From Desulfobulbus sp. (lineage in GTDB: Bacteria; Desulfobacterota; Desulfobulbia; Desulfobulbales; Desulfobulbaceae): a stretch of 17,786 nt of DNA. Shown one piece after another: positions 1 to 7,092 of the stretch. Location of the stretch: NCBI GenBank assembly GCA_011051825.1, contig DRKH01000363.1, positions 1 through 17,786 of the forward strand, written 5' to 3'. Under the pieces are notes generated by a model that ran no database searches, was not told where the DNA came from, and saw only the letters and a list, made by a program, of their open reading frames with translations. How positions within the stretch are numbered: position 1 is the stretch's first letter; each line of letters begins with the position of its first letter. The translations under genes were made by a program, and so were the position numbers.

Positions 1-89
1 CATTTAGAGAAGTGATCTGATTGCATGCAACCGCAGGCGTAGCAGGGCTACGTCGAGGATTGCATAATTGAAGATCGCTTTTCTAAATG
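1..89. repeat. Palindromic element, copy 1 (arms covary with copy at 15306)
   Basis: The arms 1-18 (CATTTAGAGAAGTGATCT) and 72-89 (AGATCGCTTTTCTAAATG) pair almost fully. A second copy at 15306-15357 has different arm bases that still pair. After the hairpin, 90-136 resembles 15358-15402, with shared words such as GCCTC, GCGAAG, GCGA and CCCTTA. Compared with the second copy, this one carries about 39 extra bases (about 22-60) that fold into their own hairpin. It may be cut by the window start. Confidence 0.65.
25..65. repeat. Nested hairpin with CGTAG-CAGGG-CTACG core
   Basis: The arms ATGCAA (25-30) and TTGCAT (60-65) enclose a core CGTAG-CAGGG-CTACG. The core and its flanks CCGCAG and GAGGAT are nearly identical to 185-213, while the outer stem bases differ but still pair (CGAAA/TTTCG there). 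It is the segment absent from the related element at 15306, so it looks like an insertion. Confidence 0.6.
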
Positions 90-138
90 TTCAAAGTGCG
101 CCTCAGAATGCGAAGTTATTGTTGAGCGAACCCTTAGG

Positions 139-246
139 TCAGGTTTGATCGATCTGATTGAACAGGTAAGCGCAGACTCCGAAACCGCAGACGTAGCAGG
201 ACTACGATGAGGATTTCGTGATTGCAGAGCGATCAAAGATGGCCTG
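139..246. repeat. Nested palindromic element with mosaic block
   Basis: The outer arms are TCAGG+TTTGATCG (139-151) and CGATCAAA (230-237) followed by CCTGA (242-246). Inside are a copy of the mosaic block AGGTAAGCGCAGACTCCGAA (164-183) and the second CGTAG-CAGGA-CTACG hairpin (180-218, ends CGAAA/TTTCG). Confidence 0.55.
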
Positions 247-322
247 AAGATGAGATGCGAGATGTTCAGGTTATTTAAGTTCTATTCCTTGTTCGTCAGG
301 CAAGGGTTGCGCTACCCGGTCG

Positions 323-523
323 TCAGCTCTTATCCTTTACCTCTAATAAATCAAAGAATCTGGCCGCGTAGTACAAGACAACAAGAAGAAGTACTCCACC
401 GACAAGCCCATCAATGGCTCGTTCAAACACAGTCGCTATTCCCGCTTCCACCCGGATATTAATCACGTACCAGACAAAAACGGCGACAAGCCACCAAGGG
501 GAAAGATTTTTTTTATTCTGCAT
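323..523 (-). CDS. Small two-helix membrane protein, unknown function
   Basis: A 66-residue protein with no family I recognise. Two hydrophobic stretches, about residues 10-25 (tryptophan-rich: WWLVAVFVWYV) and 40-57 (GLVGGVLLLVVLYYAARFF), suggest a hairpin inner-membrane protein. The short segment between them is mildly charged and the C-terminus (DLLEVKDKS) is polar. The start is supported by AAGGA seven bases upstream of ATG. It lies 99 nt downstream of pntB on the same strand, so it may be the last gene of the pnt transcript; a hairpin at 562-607 separates them but lacks a T-tract. A small size and no known homolog leave some doubt, but the ribosome site and hydrophobic pattern make a real gene likely. 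Confidence 0.6.
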   Translation of the reverse strand: MQNKKNLSPWWLVAVFVWYVINIRVEAGIATVFERAIDGLVGGVLLLVVLYYAARFFDLLEVKDKS

Positions 524-561
524 AGCCTGTTCCTTAATGCTCTGAATCTACAACGGTAACG

Positions 562-607
562 GACACTGGCTCAGATTGCGCTCCACAGCTCTTCCCGAGC
601 CAATGTC
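562..607 (-). other. Hairpin between pntB and small membrane gene
   Basis: GACACTGGCTC (562-572) pairs with GAGCCAATGTC (597-607) with one mismatch and a 24-nt loop. No T-run follows on either strand, so it is not a classical intrinsic terminator. It may be a processing or stability hairpin at the 3' end of pntB. Confidence 0.4.
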
Positions 608-622
608 CCGGTCCAACCCCTT

Positions 623-2001
<1,379 letters not shown>

Positions 2002-2005
<4 letters not shown>

Positions 2006-2295
2006 TTCTTGCCTCCCTCATCTTTTTTCTTGAACATCTCCAGCATTCTATTGGTCACCGCATAACCGCCGACCACGTTGATGGTGGCAAAAACAACGGC
2101 CAGGGTACTCAAAAAAATGGCAAATCCGAGATGTTCGGATTTCAGAGAGGCCAGGGCACCGATCAAGGTAATACCGGAAATGGCATTGGACCCGGACATG
2201 AGCGGAGTATGCAGGGTTGAGGGCACCTTGGAAATCAGCTCAAAGCCGAGAAAAATTGCCAGTACAAAGACAAATGTTAAATATACCGCGTCCAT
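2002..2295 (-). CDS. pntAB: NAD(P) transhydrogenase alpha subunit, membrane part
   Basis: A 97-residue protein corresponding to the C-terminal membrane portion of the alpha subunit, encoded separately here as in Rhodospirillum rubrum. Three hydrophobic segments are visible (about residues 4-22, 38-50 and 57-78). The segment SKVPSTLHTPLMSGSNAISG is the family hallmark, and the C-terminus is a lysine-rich cytoplasmic tail (MFKKKDEGGKK). It joins PntB to form the proton channel domain dII. It starts 8 nt after the pntAA stop with GAGGA just upstream of its ATG, and its stop overlaps the pntB start, so all three subunits should be made from one message. Confidence 0.96.
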
Positions 2296-2303
2296 TTAAT
2301 TCC

Positions 2304-3440
2304 TCACTTTTTCATGATGCTCTTATACATCTCGCTGAACAGAGCGCCGTTATGGGTAATCAATGCGCCCTGTATGATTTCATCCTCAAGATCAAGGTTG
2401 AATTTCTTTGCCTCTTTATTCCAGAAGTGATCTATGAAATTGCCCAGGTTGGACGAGTACATCTGGCTGGCGGTAATGGCGACCCGGCCGGGCAGATTGC
2501 CCAGACCAACGACCTTTACCCCTTCGATTTCGACAATCTTGTCAAGCTCGGACCCTTCAACATTCCCTCCGCTTTCAACCGCCATATCAATAATAACACT
2601 GCCCGGAGCCATACCGGCGATCATCGGCCGATCAATGATCCGCGGAGCGGGGCGACCGAACAGCTGGGCCGTAGTAATGACGATATCCGACTGGGCACAG
2701 GCCCTGGCCATCCCCTCTTTCTGCATCTGCATCTGCTCCGGGGTCAGCGCCTTGGCATAGCCGTCCTTGGTCTGTCCGGTCTCACCGAGATCGACCTTGA
2801 CAAATTTTGCTCCCAGCGATTTGACCTGTTCCTCGACCACCGGCCGGGTATCAAAGGCCTCGACCCGGGCACCAAGTCTGCGGGCAGTTGCAATGGCCTG
2901 CAGCCCGGCCACGCCGACCCCGATAATAAAGACCCGGGAAGGCTTGATCGTGCCGGCGGGAGTGGTCATCATCGGCAGGACCTTATCCAGCTGATCGGCC
3001 CCGATGATCACCGAGGCGTAACCGCCGAGGTTGGCCTGCGAACTGAGCACATCCATCTTCTGGGCAACGGTTGTCCGCGGAATCATCTCCAGGCTGATGG
3101 TACTGATGCCGCTTTCGGTCATCTTATCGACCAGTTCAACCTCGTTGAATGGATCCAGATAACTGACGTGGATACATCCCCTGCGCATGAGCTCGATTTC
3201 CTCAATCGGCGGTTTTCGCAACCGCAAGACGATGTCCGCTGTTTTCAACATCTCTTCACGGGACGTTCCGATCTTTGCACCGACCTCGGTATAGGCAGAG
3301 TCCTGATAGCGGCAGGCAAGACCGAGACCACTCTCAATCTCCAGCTCGGCACCAAGCTTAACCAGTTTTTCTGCAGTCGGCGGTATCAGGGGAACCCGTG
3401 TTTCTCCCTCATGGGTTTCTTTCATAACCGCAATTTTCAT
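2304..3440 (-). CDS. pntAA: NAD(P) transhydrogenase alpha subunit, NAD-binding part
   Basis: The 378-residue soluble dI domain, related to alanine dehydrogenase, which binds NAD(H) and docks on PntB dIII. The N-terminus (MKIAVMKETHEGETRVPLIP) is typical. Residues 122-137 contain the mobile-contact segment (TTVAQKMDVLSSQANL), the Rossmann loop GVGVAG is at 174-179, and the ribose-binding acid lies in AFDTRP (195-200). A conserved VESGGNVEGS segment follows (288-297). The membrane part is absent from this chain and encoded by the next gene. AAGGAG eight bases upstream supports the start. It is the first gene of the operon, preceded by a 287-nt leader and a promoter at 3734-3763. Confidence 0.96.
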   Translation of the reverse strand: MKIAVMKETHEGETRVPLIPPTAEKLVKLGAELEIESGLGLACRYQDSAYTEVGAKIGTSREEMLKTADIVLRLRKPPIEEIELMRRGCIHVSYLDPFNEVELVDKMTESGISTISLEMIPRTTVAQKMDVLSSQANLGGYASVIIGADQLDKVLPMMTTPAGTIKPSRVFIIGVGVAGLQAIATARRLGARVEAFDTRPVVEEQVKSLGAKFVKVDLGETGQTKDGYAKALTPEQMQMQKEGMARACAQSDIVITTAQLFGRPAPRIIDRPMIAGMAPGSVIIDMAVESGGNVEGSELDKIVEIEGVKVVGLGNLPGRVAITASQMYSSNLGNFIDHFWNKEAKKFNLDLEDEIIQGALITHNGALFSEMYKSIMKK

Positions 3441-3733
3441 AAACCAGCTCCTTGTTGTGGAATACGGCAGGAAAAACCTGCGTGGACATGATGAGCATTG
3501 AAACCTGAATCCGTAACGGAAAACGTTTATATCAACCGTATACCGTGTTGCAGGCAGACGAATGTATCATCTTTTACCGCGTTTATTGCCCTGCACCCGG
3601 AAATTGCCCTGCAGATCACGAATTCAGGCTGACGTTTTAAACCCGGGAAACAGGCGATTTGCTGTATCGTTCCGAAGAGATTCATGCCGGCAAAGTCGGA
3701 TCTTCCCGGTTGCCGATGAATGACCATTCAGAT
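3441..3733 (-). other. Long 5' leader of the pnt operon
   Basis: About 290 nt separate the predicted pnt promoter from the pntAA start. A 66-codon frame (3527-3727) crosses it, but I see no ribosome site and a composition unlike a protein, so I treat it as untranslated. GCAGGGCAAT occurs twice on the minus strand (starting near 3613 and 3594). I recognise no known riboswitch and no terminator, so any regulatory role is open. Confidence 0.4.
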
Positions 3734-3763
3734 TTTATACATCTTAACCCCTTAAACTGTCAA
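3734..3763 (-). promoter_or_regulatory. Sigma70-like promoter for pnt operon
   Basis: On the minus strand a perfect -35 TTGACA (3763-3758) is followed after 18 nt by TATAAA (3739-3734), one mismatch from consensus. It lies in the gap between mpl and pntAA and points at pntAA. Its closeness to consensus suggests fairly strong constitutive expression. Confidence 0.65.
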
Positions 3764-3810
3764 CCTGAATTGAGCTGAAACAGGAAATTTTTCATTAAAG
3801 ATCAGGCAGA

Positions 3811-5250
3811 TCACCCAAGCCGGGACAACAACCGTTCGTGAATATCGTCAAAGCCGCCGTTGGAGAGGATGGCTATGATGTCTCCCGATTGAGCTCGATC
3901 GACAAGAAAATCAAGGATGGTTTCGGTATCAGGAAAGTAATGGCCATCAATGTGCCGACGGACGAGGTCCTGCACCAGACGGACGGAGGAAAACTGCTCG
4001 GAAGCCGGAATATCAGGCAGAGGAACATGTTCACGAACAACCACCAGGTCACTGCCGTCAAAGGAGTCGGCATAACGATCCTGGAAGACTGCCCTGCGAC
4101 TGGAGTTGGTCCGGGGCTCAAACACGATGATCAACCGCCGCTTAGGCCAGGCAAGACGCAGGGCACGGACAGTCTCACGAACAGCAGTGGGATGGTGGGC
4201 AAAGTCATCGATCACGGTGATGCCGTTTATCTCGCCACGGATCTGCTGGCGTCGTTTGACCCCCTCAAAGGTGGCAAGTCCGTTTTGTATGTCTTCAACA
4301 CAAAAGCCGAGATGATCCATCAGAGCCACAACCGCAGTTCCGTTGAGTCCGTTATGGAGACCGGGCAGCGGCAGGCTGAATTCACCTAACTTCCGCTCGT
4401 GTTTGTACACGGAAAAACGGGAGGTCAAGCCCTCGACCTGGAGATCAGCTATCCGGTACATGTTATCGGCACCAATACCGTAGGATAACACCGGACAGGA
4501 TGCCCGGCCCGCAATTTCCGCAACCACCGGGTCATCCATGCAGGCAGTCAACGAACCACCGGCCGGAATCAGGGTAACGAATTCGGCAAACGAGGCCTTG
4601 ATCGCCTGGAGATCAGGGAAAATATCAGCATGATCGAACTCTATGGAGGTAACAATGGCGTGGTGCGGCCTGTAATGAAGAAACTTGGACACCTTGTTGA
4701 AAAAAGCGGTGTCATATTCATCCCCCTCGACCACAAAATGACTGCCTTTGCCTATCCGGTAGTTGGTACCGAAGGCCTCGACAATGCCGCCGATCATAAA
4801 TCCCGGCGAGTCCCCGGCCCGATACAGAGCGGTCGCCAGTAATGAGGAGGTAGTGGTTTTGCCATGGGTACCGGTTACGACCAGCGGCAGGCAGCGGGCA
4901 AGAAAAAAACGGCCCAGAGCCTGGGGCATGGAAACATAGGGTATGCCTTGTTCCGCCAGGGTAACTGCCTCGGGGTTCACGGCCCTGATCACGTTTCCAA
5001 CCACCACAAGGTCGGGTACGGGAACAAGATTTTGCGGGCCATATCCCGCCATAACATCGATGCCCATCTGTTCGAGAAAATCCGACATCGGCGGGTAGAC
5101 ATTTTCATCCGAACCGGTCACCTGGAAGCCCTGTTCCTTCAGCATTCCGGCAAGGGCGGCCATGCCGGTCCCGCAGATACCCATAATATGGATATGCCGA
5201 CAGGGCTCCGGAACCCGGTTCAGAGCAGGATCCAAGGTATAATCAGTCAT
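3811..5250 (-). CDS. mpl: UDP-N-acetylmuramate:murein tripeptide ligase (Mpl)
   Basis: A 479-residue cytoplasmic Mur ligase that rejoins recycled tripeptide (L-Ala-gamma-D-Glu-meso-DAP) to UDP-MurNAc, returning murein fragments to wall synthesis. The N-terminal Rossmann part has HIHIMGICGTGMAALAG (19-35). The ATP loop GTHGKTTT is at 127-134, followed by EGDEYDTAFFNK (175-186) and SIEFDHADIF (202-211), which favour Mpl over MurC. The later DDFAHHPTAV segment is also conserved in Mpl/MurC. No ribosome site precedes its ATG. The start overlaps the end of the upstream 64-residue gene by 8 nt, so it probably depends on translational coupling. I see no clear terminator after it; the pnt promoter begins about 50 nt downstream. 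Confidence 0.93.
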   Translation of the reverse strand: MTDYTLDPALNRVPEPCRHIHIMGICGTGMAALAGMLKEQGFQVTGSDENVYPPMSDFLEQMGIDVMAGYGPQNLVPVPDLVVVGNVIRAVNPEAVTLAEQGIPYVSMPQALGRFFLARCLPLVVTGTHGKTTTSSLLATALYRAGDSPGFMIGGIVEAFGTNYRIGKGSHFVVEGDEYDTAFFNKVSKFLHYRPHHAIVTSIEFDHADIFPDLQAIKASFAEFVTLIPAGGSLTACMDDPVVAEIAGRASCPVLSYGIGADNMYRIADLQVEGLTSRFSVYKHERKLGEFSLPLPGLHNGLNGTAVVALMDHLGFCVEDIQNGLATFEGVKRRQQIRGEINGITVIDDFAHHPTAVRETVRALRLAWPKRRLIIVFEPRTNSSRRAVFQDRYADSFDGSDLVVVREHVPLPDIPASEQFSSVRLVQDLVRRHIDGHYFPDTETILDFLVDRAQSGDIIAILSNGGFDDIHERLLSRLG

Positions 5251-5437
5251 TAGCGGCAGAACGCACGGTCCGCTTCACGGTTGAATAGACCTGCTCAAAG
5301 GTTTCCTCAAAATTGGCCGGGGTCAGGCGACCGGCCTCAATGAATTTAACCACGATCTCTTTGCTTCCCTTGAAAATGGCCTCATCCGTGACCGGGCGGT
5401 TATACTGCTGTACGGCGTCAGCCTTTTCCTTTCCCAT
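5243..5437 (-). CDS. Small conserved-looking protein upstream of mpl
   Basis: A 64-residue soluble protein with no signal or membrane segment and no family I can name. It is rich in charged residues (MGKEKADAVQ at the N-terminus), with a probable helical segment at about residues 20-35 (AIFKGSKEIVVKFIEA) and another at 42-60 (NFEETFEQVYSTVKRTVRS). The start was chosen because AGGAGG lies five bases upstream; a longer frame reaching 5500 would run back through the terminator hairpin and is unlikely. It overlaps mpl by 8 nt and so is co-translated with it, which suggests a link to wall recycling or simply shared expression. No function can be assigned from sequence. Confidence 0.75.
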   Translation of the reverse strand: MGKEKADAVQQYNRPVTDEAIFKGSKEIVVKFIEAGRLTPANFEETFEQVYSTVKRTVRSAAND

Positions 5438-5455
5438 GCATGCCTCCTGATTCCT

Positions 5456-5514
5456 AAAAAAAATCCCCCTGTTACAGGAAGAAGGCCAATTCTTTACCAA
5501 AGAGTAACAGGGGG
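5456..5514 (-). terminator. Intrinsic terminator in front of the mpl operon
   Basis: Read on the minus strand, CCCCCTGTTAC (5514-5504) pairs perfectly with GTAACAGGGGG (5475-5465), and this is followed by A and eight Ts (5463-5456). The loop holds a smaller hairpin, TCTTT-GGT-AAAGA. It ends only seven bases before the AGGAGG ribosome site of the 64-residue gene. It must therefore either stop read-through from the gene at 5791-6387 or act as an attenuator inside the leader. Confidence 0.8.
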
Positions 5515-5573
5515 TTCATCTCGCACAGGAAAAACCTCGTCGGCACTCCCCGGGAGAACTTTTTAAAATTGAT

Positions 5574-5713
5574 CACAGACCATGTAACTATACGTTTTCA
5601 TTATACCGAGGAGTGCACGTTGGCACGGGCCCCTCGAGTTCGGCGTCTTTACTACCTGTGCAGGTAAGCGGGGCGCAGACTCCGAAGGCACTCTTGAATA
5701 GTTACGATCTGTG
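5574..5713. repeat. GTAACT palindromic element (decayed)
   Basis: The left arm GTAACTAT (5584-5591) and, after a 13-nt break, ACCGAGGAGTGC pair with GCACTCTTGAATAGTTAC (5688-5705). CACAGA (5574-5579) and TCTGTG (5708-5713) extend the stem. It carries the mosaic block AGGTAAGCG-(5 nt)-CAGACTCCGAA at 5662-5686. No direct repeat flanks it. It is the main content of the 353-nt gap between the 64-residue gene and the secreted-protein gene. Confidence 0.6.
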
Positions 5714-5750
5714 GTATTGCATAAATCGTGCACCCATCTGAAGAGTTACC
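5710..5750 (-). repeat. 41-bp dispersed repeat, copy 1
   Basis: Read on the minus strand this begins GGTAACTCTTCAGATGGG and ends GCAATACCACA. It matches 15418-15458 on the plus strand at 39 of 41 positions. It sits head to tail with the palindromic element ending at 5705-5713. Confidence 0.75.
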
Positions 5751-5790
5751 TCTTTTCCTTATTGCACCGCGCGGGCCTCGCCACTTACCA

Positions 5791-6387
5791 TCAATACTTG
5801 GTCAGCGCCTCATAATCAATGGCCTCAGCATAGGCGACAAGATCAGCCTGTTCCACCTCGCTTCCTTTAATGGTCACCATGAAACGACCGGCTACAACAA
5901 TATTGATATCGCCACTGCGCTTGGTTGCATTGTACTTAATGATGGCCCGTTGCCCCTTGATTGTTTTCAGATTACCGCCACCGGCACCGGCAAACATTGG
6001 ATTATTGAGCATCATCAACACCGACTGCAGGACCGGGGAATCGGAAATAATTTCAACATTGATCGAAGAGGCCCCCTTGGTATACTCCCGGCCCACCGTT
6101 ACCCCGCCGCCGAAGACAGCCGTACCCATGGCCTGAGAGCTGGCCTCACCCGCCTGCCATCCGATAAGCGGCTCAGGCAGCAGGTCCTTCATCTTTTCAC
6201 TCTTTTTCTGTCGAACCAGCTGGGCAGCATAATCCAGATTGGACGCGGCACCGGCAAAGTCACCTGTTTTGTATTGTTTAACGGCCTGATCAATGGTGGT
6301 CAGCACATCATCTTCGGCCGCCTGGACCGGATGCAGGAAAACCAGTGAACAAAGGGCTATCAGAAGGCCTTGAAAAAAATATTTCAT
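5791..6387 (-). CDS. Secreted (periplasmic) protein of unknown function
   Basis: A 198-residue protein with a clear Sec signal peptide: MKYF, a hydrophobic core (FQGLLIALCSLVFL) and a likely cleavage after VQA (residue 23). There is no lipobox cysteine at the cleavage site. The mature N-terminus (about 27-60) looks helical and TPR-like (TIDQAVKQYKTGDFAGAASNLDYAAQL). The middle is glycine-rich (MGTAVFGGGVTVG), and the C-terminal half alternates beta-like stretches (INVEIIS, RAIIKYNATK, INIVVAGRFMVTIKGS). I recognise no named family. No ribosome site is evident before ATG, but the signal peptide starts exactly there. A GTAACT element begins only about 25 bp upstream, and a possible promoter lies at 6592-6620. 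It is a single-gene unit, with the terminator at 5456-5514 downstream. Confidence 0.8.
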   Translation of the reverse strand: MKYFFQGLLIALCSLVFLHPVQAAEDDVLTTIDQAVKQYKTGDFAGAASNLDYAAQLVRQKKSEKMKDLLPEPLIGWQAGEASSQAMGTAVFGGGVTVGREYTKGASSINVEIISDSPVLQSVLMMLNNPMFAGAGGGNLKTIKGQRAIIKYNATKRSGDINIVVAGRFMVTIKGSEVEQADLVAYAEAIDYEALTKY

Positions 6388-6411
6388 TGAATGCTATGCA
6401 GTAAAAATAAG

Positions 6412-6517
6412 GTAACTGTTCAGGAATGCGTCATATCGACTCGGGCAGGCCTCTGAACTAAAGCAACTCCAGTGTCAATGCCTGACCGTGCAGCGACGGG
6501 CGCTCCGGAACAGTTAC
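6412..6517. repeat. GTAACTGTTCAGGA palindromic element, 106 bp
   Basis: The left arm GTAACTGTTCAGGAATGCG and right arm CGCTCCGGAACAGTTAC pair with small gaps. Inside, GGCAGGC and GCCTGACC form a second stem. The first 85 bp align with 6795-6880. Its flanks AAAAATAAG (6403-6411) and AAAAAGAAC (6518-6526) agree at seven of nine positions, perhaps a decayed target duplication, but they are A-rich. Confidence 0.65.
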
Positions 6518-6591
6518 AAAAAGAACATGGAGGTTCCGCATCGGAACACCGCACATATTTGCCAAAAAACCAGAGAACCTGTGTACTCCTC

Positions 6592-6620
6592 TTCATACCA
6601 ATTGACATTTTTCATGTCAA
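6592..6620 (-). promoter_or_regulatory. Candidate promoter for the secreted-protein gene
   Basis: On the minus strand TTGACA (6620-6615) is followed after 17 nt by TATGAA (6597-6592). The -35 is part of an inverted repeat TTGACA/TGTCAA (6602-6620), which could be an operator. A transcript from here would have a leader of about 200 nt containing the palindrome at 6412-6517. Confidence 0.35.
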
Positions 6621-6647
6621 GAGCCCAAAGGAGGCAAACATATAACC

Positions 6648-6666
6648 AATTAATATTATATTAATT
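6648..6666. promoter_or_regulatory. AT-only perfect palindrome
   Basis: AATTAATAT, a single T, then ATATTAATT: nine perfect base pairs with no G or C. It lies between the divergent genes and could be an operator or a melting site. A second perfect palindrome, TTCCAA-T-TTGGAA, is at 6733-6745. Confidence 0.35.
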
Positions 6667-6750
6667 TCTTTTTTCATCATCCCTGACGCAAAAAGCAGAC
6701 GACAACGCCTGAAAGATGCGGTAAATTGAATATTCCAATTTGGAAATTTC

Positions 6751-6938
6751 GTAACTATTCAGGCAGGGGCAGAGAAGTAGCCCAACCACCACCTGTAACT
6801 GTTTAGGAGTGCGCCATATCTGTGCAGTCAGGCCTGTGAACTATAGTGATTCCTATGTGAATCAGGCCTGACCGTGCAGAGAGGTAGATAAGCGCAGACT
6901 TCGAGCGTAGACTCCGTGGGGTCCTCCTGAACAGTTAC
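6751..6938. mobile_element. Miniature element, 188 bp, 8-bp target duplication GAAATTTC
   Basis: The element starts GTAACTATTCAGG (6751-6763) and ends CCTGAACAGTTAC (6926-6938), inverted repeats matching at 12 of 13 positions. It is flanked on both sides by GAAATTTC (6743-6750 and 6939-6946). Because that word is itself palindromic, the repeats can be read as direct or inverted. It is composite: 6751-6793 matches 9295-9337 inverted (41 of 43), and 6795-6938 is a palindrome related to 6412-6517, with inner arms GTCAGGCCTG/CAGGCCTGAC and a diverged mosaic block at 6882-6904. Ends beginning GTAA and an 8-bp duplication are typical of IS66-family transposition. No transposase is encoded. Confidence 0.7.
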
Positions 6939-7002
6939 GAAATTTCAACAAAACAATCCGTCGTCAGCCAAAAAAACTAAAAACCGACTACATACAAAGC
7001 TC

Positions 7003-7060
7003 GTAACCGTTCACCGGGATGTCATGCCCCCGGCATTACATCCAAATTGTAACCGGTTAC
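7003..7060. mobile_element. Miniature element, 58 bp, 8-bp target duplication CAAAGCTC
   Basis: The element begins GTAACCG (7003-7009) and ends CGGTTAC (7054-7060). It is flanked by perfect direct repeats CAAAGCTC at 6995-7002 and 7061-7068. Its interior is a tight hairpin: GGATGT-C-ATGCC, loop CCC, GGCAT-T-ACATCC (7017-7043). Removing the element and one repeat restores a continuous sequence upstream of the phosphatase-fusion gene. The ATG at 7024 lies in the stem, so it is not that gene's original start. Confidence 0.75.
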
Positions 7061-7092
7061 CAAAGCTCAGCTTTTCCCAAATCACAGCATAT

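Larger units (their letters stand above)
1..322. other. Gene-free repeat stretch
   Basis: No convincing gene lies here; the reading frames are short and run through palindromes. The stretch holds one complete hairpin element (1-89), a nested smaller hairpin (25-65), a conserved trailer shared with 15358-15405, and a second nested palindrome (139-246). From about 247 to 322 I see nothing recognisable beyond the 3' flank of the minus-strand small membrane gene. Confidence 0.7.
6388..7092. other. 705-bp divergent intergenic region, repeat-rich
   Basis: This gap separates the divergent secreted-protein gene and phosphatase-fusion gene. It holds a GTAACT palindrome (6412-6517), a candidate minus promoter (6592-6620), two short perfect palindromes (6648-6666 and 6733-6745) and two insertions with 8-bp target duplications (6751-6938 and 7003-7060). 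I find no gene in it. Confidence 0.75.

Noticed and set aside
2217..3491. A 424-residue plus-strand reading frame opposite pntAA
   Set aside because: It is antisense to a clearly conserved gene, has no recognisable domain, and arises from codon bias of pntAA.
3527..3727. A 66-residue reading frame in the pnt leader
   Set aside because: No ribosome site, and a cysteine- and arginine-rich sequence without protein-like pattern.
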